Shown here one piece after another: positions 1 through 8,469 of a stretch of DNA of 45,354 nt; the stretch's first letter is position 1, and the number at the start of each line of letters is the position of its first letter. The notes under the pieces are model-generated. The model saw only the letters and a program-made list of their open reading frames with translations. It was not told where the DNA came from and searched no databases. The DNA is from Polaromonas sp. CF318. GTDB taxonomy: Bacteria; Pseudomonadota; Gammaproteobacteria; Burkholderiales; Burkholderiaceae_C. The DNA is taken from positions 1-45,354 of the forward strand of contig NZ_AKIV01000101.1 of NCBI RefSeq assembly GCF_000282655.1, read 5' to 3'. Position numbers and translations under genes: made by a program.

Positions 1-2753
1 AGGCCCGTGGAGAGCGAGGTGACATTGCTGTTGGCCGTGCTGAGCCCAGTGGACAGCGAGCTGCTGGCGGTCGACAGCGAGGTAACGCCGCTGGCGGCGG
101 TGCTCAAACCCGTAGACGTGGAAGTCGACAGTGATGTCACGTTGCTGTTGGTCGTGCTCAGGCCGGTGGACAGCGAACTGGTCGAAGTCGACAGGGATGC
201 GATGCCGCTGGTTGCGGTGCTCAGGCCGGTCGATGCGGAGGTGGACAGCGAAGTGACACGGCTGTCGGCGGTGCTTAGCCCGGTGGACAGCGAGGTAATC
301 CCGCTGGCAGCCGTGCTCAGGCCGGCGGACGTTGAGGTTGAGAGCGAGCTGAGGCCCGTGGACGAGGACGTGGACAGGGACGCGACACTGCTGTTGGTCG
401 TACTCAAGCCGGTCGACAGGGAGCTGATGCCACTGGTGGCGGTGCTCAGCCCCGTGGACGTCGAGGTCGACAGCGAAGTGACGTTGCTGTTCGTTGTGCT
501 CAAGCCCGTGGACAGCGAAATGATGCCGCTGGCGGCTGTGCTCAGGCCGGTGGACGTGGAGGTCGAGAGCGAGCCGATACCTGTCGATGCCGAGGTCGAC
601 AGCGAAGCCACGCTGCTGTTGGTGCCGCTCAGACCGGTGGACAGTGAAGTGATGCCGCTGGTGGCGGTGCTCAAGCCTGTCGACGTCGAGGTTGACAGTG
701 ACGTGATCCGGCTGTCTGCGGTGCTCAAGCCGGTCGATACCGAGGTGGACAGCGAAGTGACGCGGCTGTCCGCGGTGCTCAGCCCTGTGGACAGCGAAAT
801 GATGCCACTGCTTGCGGTGCTCAAGCCCGTGGATAGGGAACTGACGCCGGTCGATGTCGAGGTGGAAAGGGATGTGATCCGGCTATCGGCCGTGCTCAAG
901 CCTGTGGAGGTCGACGTCGACAGGGACGCCACATTGCTGTTGGTTGTGCTCAGACCCGTGGACAGTGAAGTGATGCCACTGGTGGCCGTGCTCAAACCTG
1001 TGGAGGTGGAGGTCGAGAGAGAGCTGATGCCCGTCGATGCTGAAGTTGACAGCGAAGCCACGCTGCTGTTGGTAGTACTCAAGCCCGTGGAGAGGGAAAC
1101 GACGCCGCTTGCCGCAGTGCTCAGTCCCGTTGAGGTGGAGGTCGACAACGAGGTGACGCTGCTGTTGGTGGTGCTCAGTCCCGTTGACAGCGAGGTGATG
1201 CCGCTGGCGGCTGTGCTCAAACCCGTAGACGTCGAAGTCGACAGTGATATCACGCTGCTGTTCGTGGTGCTCAGGCCCGTCGACAGCGAAATGATGCCGC
1301 TGCTAGCCGTGCTCAGGCCGGTGGACGTGGAGGTCGAGAGCGAACTGACGCTCGTCGATGCCGAGGTCGACAGCGAGGCCACGCTGCTGTTGGTGCTGCT
1401 CAGGCCGGTAGACAGTGAAGTGATGCCGCTGGTGGCGGTGCTCAAGCCCGTCGACGTCGAGGTTGACAGTGACGTGATCCGGCTGTCTGCGGTGCTCAAG
1501 CCGGTCGATGTCGAGGTGGACAGCGACGTGACACGGCTGTCCGTAGTGCTCAGCCCTGTGGACAGGGAAGTGATTCCGCTGGTGGCGGTGCTCAAGCCCG
1601 TAGATGCCGAGGTCGACAGCGAGGCCACGCTGCTGTTGGTTGTGCTGAGCCCGGTGGAGAGCGAGGTGATGCCGCTGGTCGCCGTGCTCAGGCCTGTCGA
1701 AGTGGAGGTGGACAAGGAGGTGACACGGCTGTCCGTGGTGCTCAGTCCCGTTGACAGCGAGTTGATGCGGCTGGTTGCAGTGCTGAGGCCCGTCGACGTC
1801 GAAGTTGACAGCGAAGTGACGTTGCTGTTGGCCGTGCTCAGGCCTGTGGACAGGGACGTGATTCCGCTGGAAGCGGTGCTCAGCCCTGTCGATGTCGATG
1901 TCGACAGCGAGGTGACGCTGCTGTTGGTGGTGCTCAGGCCGGTGGAGAGTGAGGTGATCCCGCTAGTGGCGGTGCTCAGGCCTGTCGAGGCCGATGTCGA
2001 CAGCGACGTGACGCTGCTGGTTGCTGTGCTGAGGCCGGTGGAGGTCGATGTGGAGAGCGACGTGACGCTGCTGTTGGTCGTGCTCAGTCCGGTGGACAGC
2101 GATGTAATGCCGCTGGTAGCGGTGCTCAATCCGGTCGACGTCGACGTGGACAGGGAGCTGATACCGGTCGAGGCGGATGTCGACAGCGAAGTGACGCCGC
2201 TGTTGGTGGTGCTCAGGCCGGTGGACAGGGAACTGATGCCGGTGGACGCCGAGGTCGACAGCGAGGCCACGCTGCTGCTGGCCGTGCTCAAACCGGTGGA
2301 CAGCGAAATGATGCCGCTGCTTGCGGTGCTCAAGCCCGTGGAGGTCGACGTCGACAAGGACGTCACGCTGCTGTTGGTGCTGCTAAGGCCGGTCGACAGC
2401 GAGACGATCCCGCTTGCTGCAGTGCTCAAACCGGTCGAGGTGGACGTCGACAGCGAGGTGACGCCGCTGTTGGTGGTGCTCAGGCCGGTGGACAGCGAAC
2501 TGATGCCGGTGGAGGCCGAGGTCGACAGGGACGTGATGCTGCTTGTGGCGGTGCTCAGGCCCGTGGATGTAGACGTCGACAGCGAGGTGACGCGGCTGTC
2601 CGTGGTGCTCAGCCCCGTTGACAGCGAGTTGATGCGGCTGGTGGCGGTACTCAGGCCCGTGGACGTCGAGGTCGACAGCGAAGTCACGTTGCTGTCGGTG
2701 GTGCTGAGCCCTGTGGAGAGGCTGCTAAGTCCGGTGGAGGTCGATGTCGACAG
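1..2753 (-). repeat. Adhesin stalk repeats of 11, 14 and 18 residues
   Basis: Degenerate tandem repeats covering about 917 codons. Three unit types alternate: SLSTGLSTTDSRVT (14 residues), SLSTSTSTGLSTATSRIN (18) and SLSTSTSTGLS (11). From residue 98 the order read is 11, 14, 18, 14, 18, 11, 14. Hydrophobic positions are spaced 4-3-4-3 in the 14-mer, 4-4-3 in the 11-mer and 4-4-3-4-3 in the 18-mer, so units are sums of heptads and hendecads. The repeats reach base 1 and continue beyond it. Confidence 0.9.
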
Positions 2754-3044
2754 CGAATTCAGGTAGATGCGTGTGTTGTTGACGTAATTCACGCAGGTCG
2801 AGGCGGCGGAGTACATCGTGCCGCCATTGCCCGCGGTACAGGCGGCTTCCGGCAATGTTTGCCCATAGGCTGAACTCACGGGGCTGAGGCCGCCGCTGAA
2901 GAGCCCTGCAAACACCACAGCGCCTGCGGCGCCGACCTGCACCACCCTGGACCCGCTGCGTTTGCCGCGCGCGCTCGAGTTCTCGGACACGGCGACCCAG
3001 GTGCCCAGAAGCTCGCTGTAGACGGTACGGTAGAACTTGTTCAT
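1..3044 (-). CDS. Trimeric autotransporter adhesin (YadA-like), 5' part only
   Basis: Surface adhesin of the type V secretion class; 1014 codons are visible and the frame is still open at the left edge, so the head/anchor parts lie outside. The N-terminus MNKFYRTVYSELLGTWVAV followed by SENSSARGK is an extended signal peptide region (ESPR), which marks large type V secreted proteins. A hydrophobic stretch follows at residues 36-50 and probable cleavage near residue 61. Residues 62-97 hold two cysteines (C69, C84), unusual before a stalk. From residue 98 everything is Ser/Thr/Leu-rich coiled-coil repeat. The YadA membrane anchor cannot be seen, so the family call rests on ESPR plus repeat type. 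No clear Shine-Dalgarno precedes the ATG. A long open frame on the other strand (7-2766) is an antisense shadow of the repeats. Confidence 0.88.
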   Translation of the reverse strand, partial: MNKFYRTVYSELLGTWVAVSENSSARGKRSGSRVVQVGAAGAVVFAGLFSGGLSPVSSAYGQTLPEAACTAGNGGTMYSAASTCVNYVNNTRIYLNSLSTSTSTGLSSLSTGLSTTDSNVTSLSTSTSTGLSTATSRINSLSTGLSTTDSRVTSLSTSTSTGLSTATSSITSLSTSASTGISSLSTGLSTTNSGVTSLSTSTSTGLSTAASGIVSLSTGLSSTNSSVTSLSTSTSTGLSTASSGIISLSTGLSTASSSVASLSTSASTGISSLSTGLSTTNSGVTSLSTSASTGISSLSTSTSTGLSTATSGITSLSTGLSTTNSSVTSLSTSTSTGLSTATSSVTSLSTSASTGLSTATSGITSLSTGLSTTNSSVTSLSTSTSTGLSTASSGITSLSTGLSTANSNVTSLSTSTSTGLSTATSRINSLSTGLSTTDSRVTSLSTSTSTGLSTATSGITSLSTGLSTTNSSVASLSTSASTGLSTATSGITSLSTGLSTTDSRVTSLSTSTSTGLSTADSRITSLSTSTSTGLSTATSGITSLSTGLSSTNSSVASLSTSASTSVSSLSTSTSTGLSTASSGIISLSTGLSTTNSSVISLSTSTSTGLSTAASGITSLSTGLSTTNSSVTSLSTSTSTGLSTAASGVVSLSTGLSTTNSSVASLSTSASTGISSLSTSTSTGLSTATSGITSLSTGLSTTNSNVASLSTSTSTGLSTADSRITSLSTSTSTGVSSLSTGLSTASSGIISLSTGLSTADSRVTSLSTSVSTGLSTADSRITSLSTSTSTGLSTATSGITSLSTGLSGTNSSVASLSTSASTGIGSLSTSTSTGLSTAASGIISLSTGLSTTNSNVTSLSTSTSTGLSTATSGISSLSTGLSTTNSSVASLSTSSSTGLSSLSTSTSAGLSTAASGITSLSTGLSTADSRVTSLSTSASTGLSTATSGIASLSTSTSSLSTGLSTTNSNVTSLSTSTSTGLSTAASGVTSLSTASSSLSTGLSTANSNVTSLSTG

Positions 3045-3540
3045 GGTGGGGTGAGGACAGGGGTATGGCCAGTGGTGTTTTCTTAAGTGCTACTTGTAAA
3101 AATATGTACAAACGATGTAACTAGTTCACAGGATTCTCCCATAGGCTTCGGAAAATGCATGTGAAAAATCCTCGTATATTTCTTGTAAAGCATTGATTAG
3201 ATTGATTTTTTGAGAAAAAAATCACGTGCATGCAAGATGCTAGATATATCGGTTTCTACGTAGAGAATCCTGAAAAGTGATTCAATATGTAACTAATACG
3301 CGATTTTTCATCTCTTTCCTGACATCTTTGGTGACCGATTTCACGAAAAGCGTCACTTTTGGATTAATACCGGGGTCCGGCCCATGTCGGCCTTCCAGGG
3401 GGTTGTGGAGTCGGGAAATGCGTTGGGATGAGGAGACATGGGCAGGCCGGGAGCCTGTCATCACGGCTGTCGGACGCAGCCCGGCTGCGCGGGCAGGGGC
3501 ACCCGCATGCTGCGGTTTGGCTGGAGAGAACGAGAGAGGC
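3045..3540. promoter_or_regulatory. AT-rich intergenic region upstream of the adhesin
   Basis: No gene is supported here. Bases of about 3075-3350 are strikingly AT-rich compared with the GC-rich surroundings. They hold an inverted repeat (3094-3111), a direct repeat CTTGTAAA (3093-3100 and 3182-3189) and an AT hairpin with TGATTTTTT and AAAAAATCA arms (3203-3224). I could not assign a convincing -35/-10 pair for the adhesin. Bases 3361-3540 return to high GC and hold only the 3' flank of the pseudouridine synthase gene; no intrinsic terminator was seen there. A short open frame at 3282-3464 (minus) looks spurious. Confidence 0.5.
3094..3111. promoter_or_regulatory. Inverted repeat TTGTA-N8-TACAA, possible operator
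   Basis: Perfect 5-bp arms separated by 8 bp, 50 bp upstream of the adhesin start codon. One arm belongs to the octamer CTTGTAAA, which recurs 89 bp further upstream. Position and symmetry suit a regulator site in the adhesin promoter; the protein that would bind it is unknown. Confidence 0.35.
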
Positions 3541-4485
3541 TTAGCCGCCGGTTGCCGGGGGCAGGCCTGCCAGCAGGCTCAAACGGGTCTGGAAAGACCG
3601 TTGTTGACCCGTGACCGGGTCCATGAAATACATGGATTTCGCGAGGAGCTGCAAGGGACGGGTGTAGTCGTCGTCGGGCGTGGGGTGTACAGGCGGGTAG
3701 ATCCTGTCGTTGAGGATGGGAATACCCAGGGCATGCATATGCACCCGCAGCTGGTGTTTCTTGCCGGTGACGGGGCTCAGGGCATAGCGGGCCCAGTTGC
3801 CGCCGGCTTGCAGCACGCTGATATGGGTTTCGCTGTTGGCGGGGCCGGGCGCTTCCTGTTGCCGGAAGAAGGGTTCGCCCTGCACGATGCGGCTTTGGCG
3901 AACCAGCGGAAAAACAATGTCTTCACGCCATGGCGCGATGGCCTCGTAGTGTTTGGCCACCTCATGGCGCCTGAACAGCGCCTGATAGGCATCCCGGTCG
4001 GCGGGCCTGACCGAAAACAGCACCAGGCCGGCGGTTTCGCGGTCTATGCGGTGCAGCGGCGCCAGGCCGTCCAGGCCCAGGCGGTTTTTGAGGCGTACCA
4101 GCAGTGTTTCCTGCACATAGTGGCCTGAGGGCGTGACCGGCAGGAAATGGGGTTTGTCGGCCACGACCAGGTGCTCGTCCTGGTACAACACGCTGGCCTC
4201 GAAGGGCACGCGGGGCTCGTCCTCCAGCGCGCGGTAGTAGTACACGCGCATGTGGCCGCGGTAGGGCCGTTCAGCGGTAACGGGCACGCCGAACTCGTCG
4301 GCCACCAGGCCGTCCCGCATGCGCTGCAGCCAGGTTTCACGCGTGATTGCGGGAAAGCGCTGCACCAGGAAGTCGGTGATGCTGGGCCAGTCGCCCGCCG
4401 GCAGGCCCACGCAGCTGGGGCTGACACCTTCGCGGGTGGGCAGCCCGTGGGACGGCTGCCCGCTCATGCCGGCTGGGGCGGACAT
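3541..4485 (-). CDS. RluA-family RNA pseudouridine synthase
   Basis: Isomerises uridine to pseudouridine in rRNA or tRNA; 314 aa. HRIDRETAG at residues 145-153 is the family's catalytic motif with nucleophile Asp148. An S4-like RNA-binding segment lies near residues 33-70, and GKKHQLRVHMHALG matches the conserved C-terminal RluA motif. Which uridine is modified cannot be told from sequence; this divergent group is not obviously RluA, RluC or RluD. The ATG directly abuts the TGA of trmB with zero spacing, so it should be translated by reinitiation as the last gene of the 7227-3541 group. The first 30 residues are low in complexity, and a start a little downstream is possible. Confidence 0.88.
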   Translation of the reverse strand: MSAPAGMSGQPSHGLPTREGVSPSCVGLPAGDWPSITDFLVQRFPAITRETWLQRMRDGLVADEFGVPVTAERPYRGHMRVYYYRALEDEPRVPFEASVLYQDEHLVVADKPHFLPVTPSGHYVQETLLVRLKNRLGLDGLAPLHRIDRETAGLVLFSVRPADRDAYQALFRRHEVAKHYEAIAPWREDIVFPLVRQSRIVQGEPFFRQQEAPGPANSETHISVLQAGGNWARYALSPVTGKKHQLRVHMHALGIPILNDRIYPPVHPTPDDDYTRPLQLLAKSMYFMDPVTGQQRSFQTRLSLLAGLPPATGG

Positions 4486-5241
4486 TCACACACGGGTGAA
4501 CACCACATCCCAGACGCCGTGCCCCAGCTTGATGCCGCGGTTCTCGAATTTGGTCAGGGGCCGGTAGGCCGGCTTGGGCGCGTAGCCGCCCTGGGAAGCT
4601 TCCGCCGTGTTACGCAGCAGCGGCTCGGCTGCCAGCACTTCGAGGATTTGCTCGGCATAGGGCTGCCAGTCGGTGGCGCAGTGCAGGTAGCCCCCGGGCT
4701 TGAGGCGGGCGGCCAGCTTGGCGACCAGCGGTGCCTGGATCAGCCGGCGCTTGTTGTGCCGTTTTTTGTGCCAGGGATCGGGAAAGAAGATGTGCACACC
4801 GTCCAGGCTGGCCGGCGCGAGCATGTTGTCTATCACCTCAACGGCGTCGTGCTGCAGGATGCGGATGTTGGTGAGCCCCTGCTCGCTGATGCGCTTGAGC
4901 AGCGCGCCCACGCCGGGGGTGTGGACCTCGCAGCACAGGAAGTTTTTCTCGGGCATCAGCGCGGCGATGTGGGCCGTCGCTTCGCCCATGCCGAAGCCTA
5001 TCTCGAGGATGGTGGGGGCCTGGCGCTGGAACATGGCCTCGAAGTCCGCCGGCGCTGCCGCATAGGGCAGCAGGAACTGGGGGCCTACGTCGGCAAAGGC
5101 CTTGGCCTGGCCGACGGTGGTGCGGCCGGTGCGGCGCACAAAGCTGCGGATGTTGCGCGGTGTGCCTGGCTCGGCGGCCGCGCCTTCGGTGGAGGGGTCG
5201 GGGAGGGCGGAGGGCGGGAGGGGGGAAGTTGTATCTGTCAC
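4486..5241 (-). CDS. trmB: tRNA (guanine-N7-)-methyltransferase TrmB
   Basis: Methylates G46 in the variable loop of tRNAs using S-adenosylmethionine; 251 aa. The SAM-binding motif EIGFGMGE is at residues 80-87, and [15 protein letters not shown] at 153-167 is diagnostic of TrmB. The N-terminal 30 residues are Pro/Ala-rich and probably disordered, a normal extension in this family. The start is GTG (5239-5241), overlapping the gluQ TGA in a 4-base GTGA, so translation is coupled to gluQ; no alternative ATG lies before the SAM domain. Three adjacent RNA-modification genes share this strand, consistent with one transcript. Confidence 0.96.
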   Translation of the reverse strand: MTDTTSPLPPSALPDPSTEGAAAEPGTPRNIRSFVRRTGRTTVGQAKAFADVGPQFLLPYAAAPADFEAMFQRQAPTILEIGFGMGEATAHIAALMPEKNFLCCEVHTPGVGALLKRISEQGLTNIRILQHDAVEVIDNMLAPASLDGVHIFFPDPWHKKRHNKRRLIQAPLVAKLAARLKPGGYLHCATDWQPYAEQILEVLAAEPLLRNTAEASQGGYAPKPAYRPLTKFENRGIKLGHGVWDVVFTRV

Positions 5242-6128
5242 CGGCTGATTTTAAGGCGCACCGCCCAGAGGGGCACGGCCTGGCGCAGCCAGTCTTGCGG
5301 CGTGTCGGCGTCTATGCCCGGCGGCAGGCCCAGAACCGCGGCGGCCTGCCGCAGCAGGGCCAGCGGCTGGGAGGTGTCCAGGGCCTGCGCGCCGTTTTGC
5401 TTGGAGAGCTTTTCGCCGTTCTCGCCCAGCACCAGCGGCGTGTGCAGGTAACGCGGCAGCGGCAGGCCCAGCGCGCGCTGCAGCAGGATTTGCCGCGCCG
5501 TGTTGTCGGCCAGGTCCTCACCGCGCACGATGTCGGTGATGCCCTGGGCCGCGTCGTCGACCACCACGGCCAGCTGGTAGGCCCACAGGCCGTCGGCACG
5601 CTTGAGCACGAAGTCGCCCACTTCGCGGGCCACATCCTGCGATTGCGGGCCCAGCCGGCGGTCCTGCCAGTTGGTGCTCGCGGGGGCTCGCGTGTCCAGC
5701 CGCCAGGCACGCGCGCTGCGGCCGTGCAGGCCGTCGCGGCAGGTGCCGGGGTAAACCAGCTCGCCATGGCGCTCGCGCGGCTGCCCGGAAGCCGCCAGCG
5801 CCCGGGCGATGTCCTGGCGCGTGCAGCCGCAAGGGTAGGCCAGCCCGCGCGCGACCAGTGAATCCAGCGCCTGCTGGTACAGCGCGCCGCGCTGCGATTG
5901 GTAGGCGGGCGGCTCGTCCGGCAGCAGGCCGCATTGGGCCAGTTGTTCAAGAATCGTCTGGCCGGCGCCGGGCACGCAGCGCGGCGTATCGACGTCCTCG
6001 ATGCGCACCAGCCAGCGGCCCTGGTGCGCGCGGGCGTCCAGCCAGCTGGCCAGGGCGGCGACGAGTGAGCCGGCATGCAGCGGGCCGGTGGGAGATGGGG
6101 CAAACCGGCCCCGGTATTCGGCCTCCAT
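5238..6128 (-). CDS. gluQ: Glutamyl-Q tRNA(Asp) synthetase
   Basis: Attaches glutamate to the queuosine base at position 34 of tRNA(Asp); a truncated GluRS paralogue lacking the anticodon-binding domain. 296 aa with the chosen start, matching the family (about 290-310). [15 protein letters not shown] holds the HIGH-like site, KLSKQNG is the KMSKS-like loop, and CGC plus YPGTC supply zinc ligands. I prefer the ATG at 6128 (residue 21 of the longest frame) because a GGGAG box precedes it and the family begins near [10 protein letters not shown]. Starting at 6188 would overlap the upstream oxidoreductase by 38 bases. The stop overlaps the trmB GTG. Confidence 0.93.
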   Translation of the reverse strand: MEAEYRGRFAPSPTGPLHAGSLVAALASWLDARAHQGRWLVRIEDVDTPRCVPGAGQTILEQLAQCGLLPDEPPAYQSQRGALYQQALDSLVARGLAYPCGCTRQDIARALAASGQPRERHGELVYPGTCRDGLHGRSARAWRLDTRAPASTNWQDRRLGPQSQDVAREVGDFVLKRADGLWAYQLAVVVDDAAQGITDIVRGEDLADNTARQILLQRALGLPLPRYLHTPLVLGENGEKLSKQNGAQALDTSQPLALLRQAAAVLGLPPGIDADTPQDWLRQAVPLWAVRLKISR

Positions 6129-6150
6129 GCGGGCGCTCCCGAACCTGGTT

Positions 6151-7227
6151 TCAGGCGATGGCAAGAGCCATTTCAAGGCCCGATACAAAGCCTTCTTCGA
6201 CGCGGTGGCCCAGGCACCAGTCGCCGCAGGCGCCTATGCGGGATTTGGCGTCCCATACATGGGTCTTGCCCAGGGGCTGCAGGGTCTGGGCATGGCGCCA
6301 GCGGTGCACCACGGCATGGGGCGGCGCCGCGCGTATGCCGGTGACTTCGGTGAAGGCCTTGAGCAGTTTGGCCTTGACGCGTTCGGCGTCGTCTTCCAGG
6401 TGGCGCTGCGACCAGTCGGGGCTGGCCTGCACGGTCCAGCGTTCGATCGGGCTGCGCCCGGGCTTGGACGACTCGCGCGCCAGCCAGGCGATGCGGTGGT
6501 GGGTGCTGCGCGCCGCGTTCCAATGGGGGCCCAGGTGCGCCATGGTGGGCTGCATGGCCTGGGGGAAGGCCAGCATCAGCGTCCAGCAGGGCGCCACGCT
6601 GACCTTGGAGAGCGCCTCCATCAGCGGCTTGCCCTGTTGCGAGCTCAGCAGCAGGGCGTGCGCCTGCGGCGAGGGCAGGGCCAGTACCACGTCGTCAAAG
6701 CCCGAGTGCACCCGGCTACCGGCGCCCGGTCCTTCGGTCTGCAGCTGCCACTGTTCGGGGTGCAGTTTGTCGCGCTCCAGTCGCAGCACCTCGGTCTCCA
6801 GCAGCAGGCAGCCCGCGGCCGCCAGGGGCTGGGCCCATTGGCGCAGCAACGCGTTCATGCCCGGCGTGGGAACCCAGTGCGCTTCCTTGGGTGGCAGCGC
6901 CGAGGCCACGACGCGGCCCAGCTCGTCGAGGATGCGCACGGTGTTGGCGCTCCAGGGCCGCACCAGCCCGGGGACTGTGGCCAGGGCTTTTTCGAAACGC
7001 GCGTCGCGCACGGTGAAATACTGCGTGCCGTGGTCGAAGCCGCCGAATTCGCTGTCCCGGGTGGCCATGCGCCCGCCGACTTCGCGGCTCTTCTCGAACA
7101 CCGTGACCTGGTGGCCGGCCTGCGCCAGCGTGCGCGCGCAGGCAATGCCGGCGATGCCCGCGCCTATGACCGCGATGCGGCGCCGGGCCGCGGATTCAGG
7201 GAGGGGGAGGCTGGCGTTTTTTTTCAT
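6151..7227 (-). CDS. FAD/NAD(P)-dependent oxidoreductase, renalase-like
   Basis: Flavoprotein of the amine-oxidase/renalase superfamily; 358 aa. An N-terminal dinucleotide fold [18 protein letters not shown] is followed by [15 protein letters not shown], the second FAD motif. [12 protein letters not shown] is typical of the renalase-like group. The substrate is unknown: bacterial renalases oxidise dihydro-NAD(P) isomers, but that is a family expectation, not seen here. The start at 7227 (MKKNASLPL) is chosen because it lies about 20 residues before the FAD motif; an in-frame start at 7308 would add a poorly conserved leader. It lies 22 bp upstream of gluQ and probably heads the gluQ-trmB-pseudouridine synthase transcript. 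Confidence 0.85.
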   Translation of the reverse strand: MKKNASLPLPESAARRRIAVIGAGIAGIACARTLAQAGHQVTVFEKSREVGGRMATRDSEFGGFDHGTQYFTVRDARFEKALATVPGLVRPWSANTVRILDELGRVVASALPPKEAHWVPTPGMNALLRQWAQPLAAAGCLLLETEVLRLERDKLHPEQWQLQTEGPGAGSRVHSGFDDVVLALPSPQAHALLLSSQQGKPLMEALSKVSVAPCWTLMLAFPQAMQPTMAHLGPHWNAARSTHHRIAWLARESSKPGRSPIERWTVQASPDWSQRHLEDDAERVKAKLLKAFTEVTGIRAAPPHAVVHRWRHAQTLQPLGKTHVWDAKSRIGACGDWCLGHRVEEGFVSGLEMALAIA

Positions 7228-7396
7228 ATTTGAGGTCTCTAAGTTTCTTTCGGGTTGATGAATGAGGCGCCTTGCTGCTCCCGCACGCAATTCACGGCCT
7301 CCCGGCATTGGTCATCACATCTCAACCATAAACCATAGGCACACTCTACACGCAGGCCGGGCTCCCTCGCCCGGATTAAGAACCGACTACGGGTTT

Positions 7397-8350
7397 TCAC
7401 AGGGACTGCTCTCTTTCCAGCAGCGCTTTTCGCGTGGCCGCGCTCTCCAATTGTTTGAGCCACCACTGCAGCGCGCGCCCTTCCTTGCCGTCGGGCGCGC
7501 GCAGCCAGGCATAACTCATGGGCACCTGGCGCGGGGCGCGCTGCATGCGTTTTTCCACCAGCCGGCCGGTGATGACATGGGGGCGTGCCAGGTATTCCGG
7601 CAGGAAGCCGCCGCCCAGGCCGCGCAGCTGCGCCTGGAGTTTTTCCTGCATGCCGGGCACGGTGAAGATGTCTTGCCCGCCCAGCAGTCCCACCGTGATG
7701 CCGCTGCCGCGCTGCACCGAATCGGCCACGGCCACGGCGCGGTACGGCATCAGCATGGCGTCGGTCACGGGCTCGGGGGCCTGCGCCAGCGGGTGGTGGG
7801 GCGCGACCGCATAGATGAAATGGATGCTGCCCAGGGTCTTGTGCTGCACCGAGCTGTTGACGGACGGCTCTATGGCCACGCCTATGGCCAGGTCGGCCTG
7901 GCCTGAGGTCAACGCCTCCAGCGTGCCCGACAGCGCCTCTTCGCGCAGGCGCAATCGGGTGGGCGGGTTCAGCGCGAAAAACGCCTCGCACAGCTCCATC
8001 ACCGTGGTGCGCGAGATCACGCTGTCCACCGCCAGCGTGAGCTGCGGCTCCCATCCGGTGGCCACGCGCTTGACCCGGTTGGCCACGGCGTCGAGCTCGG
8101 CCAGCAGGCGGTTGCCCTCGCGCAGCAGTTCCTTGCCGGCCTCGGTCAGTTTGGCCTGGCGCGAGGAGCGGTCAAAGAGCAGCACGTCCAGCGCGTCTTC
8201 CACCTGGCGTATCCGGTAGGTCAGGGCGCTGGGAACCAGGCCCAGCGCGCGCGCGGCCGCCGCCATGCTGCCGGCGCCGTGAATGGCGCCTATCAGGCCC
8301 AGGGTTTCGGGCGTCAAGGCGTCGCGTACCCGGTTGTTGATCGCTGGCAT
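7397..8350 (-). CDS. LysR-type transcriptional regulator
   Basis: Transcription factor, 317 aa, normal length for the family. Winged helix-turn-helix at about residues 17-70 (GSMAAAARALGLVPSALTYR then RQVEDALDVLLFDR), followed by a type 2 periplasmic-binding-like effector domain. It diverges from the pirin gene at 8470, the usual arrangement in which a LysR protein controls its neighbour. The perfect palindrome 8358-8374, 7 bp from its start codon, holds the T-N11-A pattern and would suit autorepression and control of the divergent gene. The effector is unknown; the redox/electrophile character of the neighbours suggests a quinone or reactive aldehyde (inference). Confidence 0.93.
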   Translation of the reverse strand: MPAINNRVRDALTPETLGLIGAIHGAGSMAAAARALGLVPSALTYRIRQVEDALDVLLFDRSSRQAKLTEAGKELLREGNRLLAELDAVANRVKRVATGWEPQLTLAVDSVISRTTVMELCEAFFALNPPTRLRLREEALSGTLEALTSGQADLAIGVAIEPSVNSSVQHKTLGSIHFIYAVAPHHPLAQAPEPVTDAMLMPYRAVAVADSVQRGSGITVGLLGGQDIFTVPGMQEKLQAQLRGLGGGFLPEYLARPHVITGRLVEKRMQRAPRQVPMSYAWLRAPDGKEGRALQWWLKQLESAATRKALLEREQSL

Positions 8351-8357
8351 AGTAATG

Positions 8358-8374
8358 ATTCAAATAATTTGAAT
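8358..8374. promoter_or_regulatory. Perfect palindrome, putative LysR operator
   Basis: ATTCAAATAATTTGAAT is a perfect 17-bp inverted repeat centred on one A. Its core TCAAATAATTTGA fits the LysR T-N11-A box. It is 7 bp upstream of the lysR start codon and 95 bp upstream of the pirin ATG. That is suited to LysR binding at a divergent promoter. Confidence 0.7.
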
Positions 8375-8469
8375 GATGCCATCAAAGCGAAGCAATGGAA
8401 AGCCGGGGTCCCCCGCCTACATTGGAGTCATCGCCAACGAATCTCAACCCAGCTCGAAAGGAGCACCTC

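Noticed and set aside
1..2753. Possible CRISPR-like or satellite array
   Set aside because: The repeats are coding, degenerate and without unique spacers; unit lengths follow codon multiples.
7..2766. 919-codon plus-strand open frame as a gene
   Set aside because: It has no ribosome site, signal peptide or recognisable domain. It is the exact antisense of the adhesin stalk, whose own strand carries an ESPR signal peptide.
3282..3464. 60-codon minus-strand frame in the adhesin upstream region
   Set aside because: No ribosome site or recognisable protein character; composition follows the AT-rich DNA.
7357..7374. CCGGGC/GCCCGG hairpin after the LysR gene as a terminator
   Set aside because: Good stem, but no T-run follows on the minus strand.
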